A stretch of DNA of 64,000 nucleotides from Atrichornis clamosus (Eukaryota > Chordata > Aves > Passeriformes > Menuridae): contig WBMZ01011889.1 of NCBI GenBank assembly GCA_013400975.1, positions 62,001 to 126,000 on the forward strand, given 5' to 3'. Of the stretch, positions 24,554 to 34,700 are shown one piece after another (position 1 is the stretch's first letter; each line of letters starts with the position of its first letter). The notes beneath the pieces are model-generated. The model made no database searches. It was not told where the DNA came from and saw only the letters and a list, made by a program, of their open reading frames with translations. Both the position numbers and the translations under genes were made by a program.

Positions 24554-25399
24554 TGGTTTATTGAAATAACAGAAACACAGATTTGGAATTGCTGTTAAAC
24601 AGCACTAGCTGTGACAGAGGTCTAACAAAAACAATAATATTATGTTAGCCTGGGTAATAATAATAATCCTATGCAGAAACTTAGCAAGCAGGCATTCCTG
24701 CTTGTGAAGAGGAGAGTACCCTGCCAAGTGACTCCAAGATCATCTGGGGTCTTCCTCCTAAGTACGGGAAAATTCTACTCGGCTTATTTACAGCTCAATC
24801 TTATTCTCCTTCTCCTTCTTCACATGTAGCATAAACTAGGTGGAGAGTTGAGTAATATAGTCATGTATGAGGTAGGATGTACTTCATTAATCTGATCAGC
24901 ATGTTCAGGCTGTGCACTTTAATATTTAAATAACCCTTTTTCAGGCAAGTTACTTTTTAGGCCATGGTGTCCTTCAAAGTTCTGGTCATATGAATTTCTT
25001 CTGTTCTGTTCAGTTCTTCAGAGCCAAAACAGGACCATCCTATCTCCACAGAGCTTCCTCCTTTGGCCCAGTCATCCTTTCTTGACGTCAACTATGCAGA
25101 ACTCCATCTGCAAAGATAATGTAGAAGGAACATGGTGTAGACTGTAGATAGTAGGCTGTCTTAGCCCTTGCCTGGCTCCTGGGTCATCAACCTACACCAT
25201 CATAAAATCAGATGAAAGATGTACCTTAAAAGTGCATTCAGGATCCAGAAATAATCCTAGTACAACTCTTGTTGAATTTCCTCAAGCACAGTCTTCTACA
25301 AGCTCAGTAGAGAAGAATCTATCCAATAGAGGCTAAATTTTGGGTTGACCAGAACTACTTCCTTTGTATTCAAAACATCAGCCTCGCTATCAGAACATA

Positions 25400-25412
25400 G
25401 TTAATTATTAAT
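25400..25412 (+). promoter_or_regulatory. MIA2: Near-consensus HNF1 site upstream of MIA2
   Basis: GTTAATTATTAAT matches the palindromic HNF1 consensus GTTAATNATTAAC at all positions except the last. It lies 206 bp before the MIA2 start codon and about 158 bp before a TATA box. MIA2 is known in mammals as a liver-expressed gene driven by HNF1. Confidence 0.65.
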
Positions 25413-25569
25413 GCATGTGTATAATCAGGACACCTGACTCTGCAGATTGTTAGCAGGTTAGCATAGTGTACTTCTGCTTAAGCAGATCAGAGAAGGAAAA
25501 TAGGATTGAAAGTTTACTTGCAATGTTTTGTTAGATGAAGAAAAATGTAGAATATTCCGACTAACCGCA

Positions 25570-25575
25570 TATAAA
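25570..25575 (+). promoter_or_regulatory. MIA2: TATA box of the upstream MIA2 promoter
   Basis: TATAAA lies 43 bp before the ATG at 25618, implying a very short 5' UTR of about 15-20 nt. There is no CpG island here, which fits a tissue-specific promoter. Confidence 0.55.
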
Positions 25576-25617
25576 TGCAGTTTTCACAGTTTCAGTGCAT
25601 TCTGGATTTAATCTAAA

Positions 25618-25732
25618 ATGTCGAGGATCTTGGATCAGAGAATTCTGTTGTTAGTAATTTCATTTTCAGCAAGTGTGCAGAGTACAAAGGTACTTTCAGA
25701 ATGGAAGAAGTGTGGTGATCCGGAATGTGAGA
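25618..25732 (+). CDS. MIA2: MIA2 exon 1: signal peptide
   Basis: Residues 1-38, [20 protein letters not shown] onward to KKCGDPECE. Hydrophobic core at 9-20; first two SH3 cysteines at 32 and 37. Donor GTAAGT. Confidence 0.92.
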
Positions 25733-28700
25733 GTAAGTAAAAATTTGGTTTTTTCAAAGGGAGTGGTGTACATGCAGCTACTAGGAACCATAAAGTCAAA
25801 ATTAGAAATGAAACAGACTGGAAATGAGTAGCCATAGCAAATGTTTGTTGTTAACATACTAAGTTTATGAGGAATAAGCTTAAGCTTTTACAACAAAAAA
25901 AAGGAAAAAAAAACTTGCTGGATTGTTGTGTAAGGATATACAGATCAAAGTTCAGTAAAAATACTCTTGAATAGCAAGTTTTTCTCAGGTGTCCCAAAAT
26001 GGGCAGCATAAAACAGCTTTAAAGTATTTTTAACTCATTCTTTACAGGTACAAAATAAAATGAAATGAACAAAATATAAATAAAATGGTAGGTAATAAAC
26101 TGAGAAAGAAGACTTTATCATGTTGTTATAGTACATTCATAGACCATTCTTCAAAACTCTATTTTTTTCTACTGAAAGCAAACTGGTTTGGGATTTTTTT
26201 TGTAACCCTTTTTACAAAACACTCTGTTAATATATCCACTTCACCTCGTTTTTCTTCTTTAACATGAAGTAAGAGCTGTAACTAGTTACGTAGTTCTTAG
26301 AGAGCAAATAGCTCTGCAGGAGGCAGAGCCACTGACTCACAAGCGGGCAGCGACAAGTAATGCCCCACTTATTATCCATTGATTACCATTGTGAAACCTG
26401 TCATAATCATAGTTAAAGCTGTTTCTAAGCTATTTCCATTGGCTTGGCAGCCTTAAGTGTTGCATTTTCAATGTGGATAGCTCCTCCTGAAGTGGAAGAG
26501 ACCTTGGATTTCCCCTGTTGATAGATTTCTATTTTCTTGTGGAGCCATGCCAACTTGTGGGTTCTGGATGTTCAGAGATGTCTATCTTTGTGGAATAGCA
26601 TGTGAAAAGGGCTCTGCACTGAACAGAGTACATCACCAGTGGTTTCTGTGGGGAGACCGGGGTGGAGACACAGAAAATTTAAAGTAATCCAAACTGAATT
26701 GGAAACTTTAGTTTTAACATATTTAAAGTTTATATTGCTTAAATTTACTTATTTTCTTCATAAGACAAATGTATTCAAAATAGAGGACAAAATCCCCCAA
26801 ATAATTACTAGATTTAACTTAGAATTTCTAAAATATAAAATTATAAATATGCCTGGGAATTAATTTTTAGCTGTTTATATCTGGCTTTGGTAGTTGAATT
26901 TGCTAGTTCTACATACACATTTAAGCATTGAAACCTTGGCTGAACAAGCAGTGGAAAATGTCCATGTAGGACAAGAGCTTTTCCCCTCGATATCTGGAGT
27001 ACATAGGAAAAAAGACAGGATAAGGCTGCTTTTTGCATTGCTTTCCACTTGATAATAGAAATGGATTAGTATCATAACAAAGCACATATATTAAAATGTT
27101 TGTTAATACATCAGTATTTGGTATATAGCAGACTTCTTCAGCAACATGACTTCACCCAAAATGGATGCTGTACTTGTTTGTTTCTTTCTTTCTACATATT
27201 ATTCCAGAGGCAATGAGCCGTGTTCAAGCCACTTCAGACTACTTAGGGCCTGATTGCCGGTATCTTAACTTCAAAACAGGGGAGGAGATAATCGTATACT
27301 CCAAACTTTCCAGGGAAAATGAAAACTTGTGGACAGGAAGTGTAAGTACTTCAACCTGAAAGATTCTCCCCATAAATATTTTAGATAGTATGATAATAGT
27401 GCAACAACTGCAGTCTACTTGCTTCTAAGGATCTTCCATCTCTTTTGTAATATTAACCAGTCATGGATCAATACAGTATTTGGAAGATGGATAATTTTTA
27501 CTACCTTTATACAGAAAGGGAAAATAAAATCTTGGCAAAGATCATTCATGGCGAAACAAAGTCAAGATCAGAATATAAGTTTTCTGTTTCCTTCATATTA
27601 TCATTTGCCAGTAATGATTTCATCTGGTTCCCTTAAAAACACTCAGACCTATCAGGTCAGGTTCCTACTTACAGGTCTCTGGGTAAGAGATGCAGTATTG
27701 GGACCTGACTTCACAGTTCAGTGATTATGGAAAGTTCCCAAGGAAGTTATCGTGCATATTTAATGATTTGGAAAGTTCAATGAAGTTAGAACAGCCATTT
27801 AAGAAGGAATAGATGCATTGATCCACATCAAGTTTTACTGCTAGTAAAACTGTGCAAGTGCTTCAAAACTACAAGATATTGGTAAACTTTTTTTGGTTTA
27901 TTCTCTGTAAATAATCTGTCACATTTATTGTTTAACAGTGAAATTCCATCTTCCTTTTTTTTCATCCAATAATGTCTTTGCAGGTACCTCACTATTCCTT
28001 GCTTTCCAAAACGGGCTCCATTAAGGGCTATCTGCAATGGTTTGATGTAAAGCTAGTGGTTGGTTACTTGGCCAGAGGGACTTGATTTTTTGGGGCATTA
28101 TCATTAACTTATTTTCTGCAGTGTTGGCATTTTCATTGTCATTTTCTCTTCATCTGCAGCTGGCCTCATACCTGAATTTCATATCTTACTTTTCTTGTAA
28201 CTTACTGTGGGTCATTAGCTATTAAGGCAGGACTTTTTTCCCACTTGAGACGATGGGAAATTTGCAGCCCATTTTAGCAGGAGCTGGCTGCGACCATCAG
28301 TGCACACAACACTGTCTTCAGCTGAAGCAGTTTTAAGGCTACTGCCCTGGTTCTGCACAAACACACATTCATAAAAGTAATACAGAAAATGATAGTATGG
28401 AGTAATACACTTCCCCTTGCTTTCTGAAGTGGCAAGTGGAACACTTCTGTGAAGGAAAGATAAACCAATCTTTTGACAGAACAGAATGAAGGGAATAGGG
28501 GGCAGTTCTATAAACCTAGAGTTCATCCATACTTTTCTAGCACATATGCAAGCACCTAAAATATTTATCACTGAAGTTCAAATGCTCTCATTCCTTTCAT
28601 ATTTTTTACAGAAAGGAAAGGATTTTGGCTATTTCCCAAGAGATGCTGTGAAGGTTGAGGAAGTTTTTATTGGAGAAGAAGTTGAAGTGCTCACTAAGGT

Positions 28701-31700
28701 AAACCAAGATCACCAGATTTTCCAACATAGTTTACAACTATTGAAAATCTAATGTCCAGTTAGAAATTCAAGTGTCAATGGATATTTTATTTCAGATAAT
28801 TCAAAACATGTTATTATTGCTTTATTTGCGTGTTAATTGTCATTGAAAATACTTTTTATCTAATTAATTATGTAGATACTTTAGGAATAATATAATTAAT
28901 TACAATTCTTTGTGTAAAGTTATAACTATACAGAAAAAATGAGAATATATGTTGTTGTGCTACACAGTGATACAAAAAATTACACATTAAAACATTTTAA
29001 AAGTTAATATTATTCTTTTAGGAAACTGATTTCCTATGTCTTCATGAAGATAAGTATGATTTTGAAAATGAAGATAACGCATTATATGATCACAACGAAG
29101 AAAGTGAATATTCATTGTCTGATGCAGAACCAAAGCTGCATGAAAATGAATTCTTAAAATATACAAGAGACTCCATACAAGATGAAGAAAGAACTGAATC
29201 AGTTTCGGAAAATGATTCTGAGGAATCTCACACTCAGGAGTCTGCAAACAAAAAGTTGGTTAGAAAAGATGATACTGAAGAGCCACAAGTGCAAAAGAGT
29301 CTCCCACTAGAACCTGTCCAAACTCAGTCTAGTTGGATTTCAGGATGGTTCACTGCAGAAAGTAAAAATGATGAAGAGCCCTTAAAAATTGCCCCTGAAC
29401 CTTTAGAAGAAAATAAATACCGAGGCAGAAAACTAGCGGTAACAGCTGAAAATGACTTACAAGAGCCAAGTGAAATGGAGGAACAAGAACCCCCAGAATC
29501 TGGTTGGTTTCAAGGTGGACTGACAAACTTTCTGTATTTTGGTGAAAAGAATCAGGATGTTGACTTGGCATCAGAAAAAAATGGTCCACTAATCCATGAT
29601 GTTTCTGGTGTGCCTGAGCATTCTAATACTGAACAGGAAACAACAGTGACAGAATTATTGTCAGAAGAAGAAAAGAGTGAAAGCCAAGAATCCAAATCAA
29701 ATTGGTTTAATTTGGGTTTAAGTGATGTTCTTAATTTTGGCCATGCTGAGGAAGAGACAGTTGTTACAGACGACCAGAAAAGCAGAGAAACAAAGGATCA
29801 AGCAAATAAGAATGAGGAAGAGCAGACTTTAGACCAGAAAGAATTACATATGGACAAAGAATCAAAGAAAACAGTTAAGGCAGTGACAGATGAAGAAGAT
29901 GAAGAGAATTATGCACAAGAAATAACAGATTCAAACAGTAACAGAACAAATCCTGGGGAGATAGCAACAAGTGTACATACTCTTAATGACACCGAAAGCA
30001 CCTCAGATAGCACAGAATCATCTTTTGATATACTAACATGTGACAAAGAGAAGCCAACTGAAGCTTACAGTTCAGAAGAAGACTTGGTATCAGAAAGCCA
30101 ACTGTTAAAAAACACTGAAGCTGAGAAGAAAAATCAGGAGTCAGAAAGCAGACATGGCCAGTCAGGTTGGTATACAAATATCTATAATAGTTTTATTAAT
30201 TATAATATGGACATGCATGATAATCAACAGGGACATGAATCAATTGCATCAGATCAGATTTCTTCTTCTCGCAGCCCACCTCCTAACTGTGGTCCCTCAG
30301 GCATAAAAAAGACAGGAGAAAAGCCTGACATACCTGAAGAACAGAGCCATTTCTTCTCTCTGAGTCACTTTGCAGACATACTGAAGTTTCAGAGTTCAAC
30401 AGCCAAAGAAGGGCAAGCGCAGAGTTATGGGGAACTACCAGGAACTACAAATAATCATCTGAACATCAAGGAGACCCCATGTGACAGTGAACTGAGTCTT
30501 AACCTGGGAACACTTGAGAAAGACAAACTAGTCAGAGGTTGTGATACAGAACAAAATTTAGCATCCAAAAGCCATTTCAAAATGGATAGTAATGTAAAAG
30601 AGGAAAGTCACAAACCAGGGCATAAAAATGACCCACTGAGGTTTTACGAAAACATCAAATATTTCAGTCAGGATATTTTTAATGATGAACATCATCAGAA
30701 ATCCGGGCAGTCCCAACAACTGACTCCAGACCAACCTTTCTCTCCTCACCCCTCATCTACTGGCCTCAGTTTAACAGGTACCAAAACTTCCGGAGAAACT
30801 GGCAATTTGGAAGACATATGGAGTTTCAGAATGGAAGGTAAAAACTGCTTGCTGAAAAGAACTAAGCTCCCATAATAAAAAAAGGTCTTGGTAAGCCTTG
30901 ATAAAATACCACAGGGAAAAGAAACTGAAGGCACTTCAAATCAGAAGGTTAAACATAACATATCAGGTAACAGTAATGCAAATACCTCCAAAGAGAATGA
31001 TCTTTCCTCGTCAGCTGGCAGTGCAAAATAACAAACAGGGCAGTGGAGAAAAAACTCCAACAAAATCTACCAAACGAGTACAAGAGTGGACAACTCTTCA
31101 TGCTCTTGCTCATAGCTTGTCAGAGAGAAGCAACAAACTGAACAAATTCCTACAAATGTGCTTCATTAGGAAGGTGAAGCAGAACTAACATGGGAAGATT
31201 CATGTTCCCAACATGAGCTTCTGGTATCAGAGAATGGAAAATCTTAATCCAGATCTCAGAAAGAAATATAAAAATCACCCGTGATATAGTAAAACAAAAT
31301 ATTCAGATTTAGGCCCATCAATTCAAACTGCTATGACAGTGCAAGATACAAACGCATAGAAAATGAATCTGAGTTTTGACGGGCATTATCAAACACAACT
31401 TCAAAAGGCAAAGTAATACAAAAGTCTTCAGCTGAATCCAAGTCCAAAAAAGTATTCATAAAGAAAATTTATTGAGAATAAAAGCAACAGTCATGTGACA
31501 GTAGTCTGACTGAATGCAAACTTTTACCCTAAAAGCCCTCTAAAATAGAAGACATTTTAAAAGAAAAAAAAATAGACAGTTACTGTCTCCTAAAGCCATC
31601 TAACTAGAAACCTAGAGTGCTATTAAAAAACCCAGATTAGTTAAATCCCAGCAACGTGGGATTGCTCATAAACCTGGCTGATAGAGTATATGTTGAAAAA

Positions 31701-34700
31701 GAAGATACTGTTCTAACTGAGAGCATGTATAATACTGAAAGAAAAAATTGCTACTACTAAAACCAATCAGGAGAAGAAAAGAAAAAAAAGAAAGAATCTG
31801 AAAATAAGAATCTAAATCCAGAAATACAAATAATAGCAATTATATTCTAACAGAATGTGTTCCAGTAGTACTTTTAACAGACCATCAGAGTTCTTTGCAA
31901 ATATATTTAGTATAATTAACAATTAAGCCTGCCAAAAAAAGTCTAAGTATATATGTTTTGTCAAAAAACCCAAATGAAAATAGAAGTGACATTAGGACTA
32001 GTATACTTAAATACTGCACAGAAGAATGAGAGGGAGTTAAAAGGAAAGGAATATGAACAATATAAGATCCTACTAACTGTGGAGAAGGTGCAGAAAATGA
32101 TGAAATCAATTTATAAATTATGCAAGAAAAATTTGGGGAAGGATTGCTTGGTATTTTGGAAAAAATACTGGAAAACAAGGAAATTGAAAAAATCACATTA
32201 GGACAGACAAAGCTCATGTGTGTGTTCCCCCCCCCAAAAAAAGCAAAACTAGGCAAACATTGTATGCCAAACACATTTATCAAACCCATTAATTACATTC
32301 CAACAAATTAAAGTTAAAACAAGATGTTAAGCAACCCTTAGAGCACCTGTGTGAGGGAAGCAAACTGCTGCAGCAGCACCAGCAATTTGAAAAGATTCGT
32401 GATGAAATCACAGCTCACTCAACTAAAGATAATGGAGGGAACATGGCATTGTGCCTCCACAAAAGGGGCACAATTTGGACACCAAGCAGGGAAAATATAC
32501 GAAAAAAAGGACTGTTCTTCTAGAGCTGCCAGAGCTTTTGTCTGCTATAACAATTAAGTGTGCTGCCCAAACTGCAGCTAAAGTTACTAGACGAATGTTT
32601 CTAACAGAGATTTAGCAAGAACAAAACATCCTTTGTTTGCAGAAAACAAATACAACAGATACAACACTGTCTCCTGGTGATCTAAAATGAAGAGGTAGCA
32701 AGCCTAACTAGTAATAGTTAATGACTGATTGATGATATTTTGAGGATCTGATAATACACGTTGAGTTAATTTAATGGTAACAGTTTAAGAGCCAATTACT
32801 CATCTTGAATTTTGACTACTGGACTATTTGTGATGTGTATCTTTGGCCAGTATTATCTTGAAGCATAGAATTAAATTAAACAATTTGTAAATTTTTTTCT
32901 TTGTGGGTAAGGTGTGGGGTTTTTTTTTTTAAGCAGTATTTTATTGGCTTCAGGCAATTAACTACAAGTCACTAAAACTGGGGCAGCCAGGTGCCCTCAG
33001 TCATACTTCTGCATGAACCTGCCTGTGGTTTCTTGTATTTTGCAGTGGATCTTTTTATCTTGTGGCAATTTGTTAATCTTTAATCCTACATGGCATTTTA
33101 AATTGTTCTCCTTCTAAAGCTTACCCCCCTTGTATTTGGATATAAGAAAGTGATCTACTAATCCTGACCACGGAATCGATAGGCTAACTATGCAAGCCAA
33201 GCATATTTTTTCCTGAACATTGATTTTTAACTACTTAACTACAACACAGGTTTTGCTTAAAGCTCTAGCCTTCAAATTCTGAGATAATTATTTGTATAGT
33301 GTTTCTTAAATCATAAATCTGTAGTACATTTAATCTAATGTGATACTCTAGTGTTTGGATTTGAGGAAAATAAAAATTTAAAAATTAAAATCTCTGTATA
33401 ATATCTTATAGCAGTAAGTTGATTCCTCTGAAAATAATCATGATTTCCCATTACAATTATTTGCAGGAGTAGGCAGACGAAAACTACTAGAAGAAACACC
33501 GGAGAAGGAACATGAAATCAATGTAGCTGTAGACAGTGGACACTACAGTGACCAAGATTCAAAAGCAACAGCCATTGCTTCAGTAAATTCTGAAATAAAA
33601 ATGGACAGTTCAGTAGCTGACTCTGCATTTGATGTCAAAAAGTCTTCCTCTGATGCCATCCAGAACTATGTTCCAAGTAATGGTAAGTGTTAAGCTTTTT
33701 AATTAAAAAAAAAACACAAACCAAAACCCGCTGGAATTATATGAAGTTGACAATTGTAATGTAAAAACTCTTTTTTTTATCTTATTATCAAACCAGAAGA
33801 AGGCTGGATATATCAGATACTTCTGTGCTTGAATGCTCTTGAGATCAGAGAAACAATAAAATCCGTATCGTCAGCAGTGATGAGTATTATCCAAAAGGTA
33901 AGAAGTATTTCTGTGATATAACACTGACATTAGTGCAAAATTAAGCCAGTTACAAATTATGTTCTGTAATGAAGCTTCTAAAAAAAAGAAAAAGAAGAAA
34001 TTCTTTTAAATAAACCCTCTCCAATTCCCTTGCTTCCAGGATCATCTGGTGCCAAATGAGATAGGGAGCACAAGAAAATGTCAGGTCAGCTGCCCATCAT
34101 CTGCGTCTGTTTTTTGCAGTGCAGAATCTGATGAATTTAGGATGTGAGGGTTTGGGGTTTTGTTTGTGGGGTTTTTTTAACACCCTGTGAACACCTGAGT
34201 GGTGTTTTTAAATTTTTGTTTGGTTTTGTTTGTTTGGGCTTTTTAAAATCAAACTCATAACTCCCTTCAGTTCCCAGAACAGTATTCATTAAATTTGCTT
34301 GGACTTAAAAAATTTGGGTTAGGATGAGTAAAATAACGGGGATACCTCCATTGTTTTTAAAGAGTATTTTCAAAGCCTTGATTCAGAAATATTTTCCTAG
34401 TTCGCAACTGCATCAAAAATATTTTTCTAAGCAACTGTATAAAATACAAAATAGGGTTATTATTCCTGTGGGGGTGTCTTAAATATCAAAACGTAGTGCA
34501 GAGTGAAGGTGAACCTTAAGGGGCTTAACTGCACAAGAAACAATGCTGCCAGAGCAATGTGAGAAAAAGTAAATGTTGTTGCACTGTCTCCTCTAAACAA
34601 AATAGTAATAGCAGGTAAAGTGCTATGTGGTAAGCTTCACTTCAGTGCTTTGCTTGAACTTTGTTTAGATTGGGTAATTGAAGTTTAAGAACCACATAAA

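Larger units (their letters stand above)
18800..25390. other. Intergenic region between PNN and MIA2
   Basis: Mostly unique AT-rich DNA with no exon chain. Within it I recognise a decayed CR1 fragment, a perfect hairpin and a diverged direct repeat, listed separately. The short open frames here show no family resemblance and lack splice-site support. Confidence 0.6.

Noticed and set aside
30898..31188. 96-codon open frame after MIA2 exon 4
   Set aside because: It is in a different frame from the coding-like continuation; treated as part of the eroded exon, not a gene.
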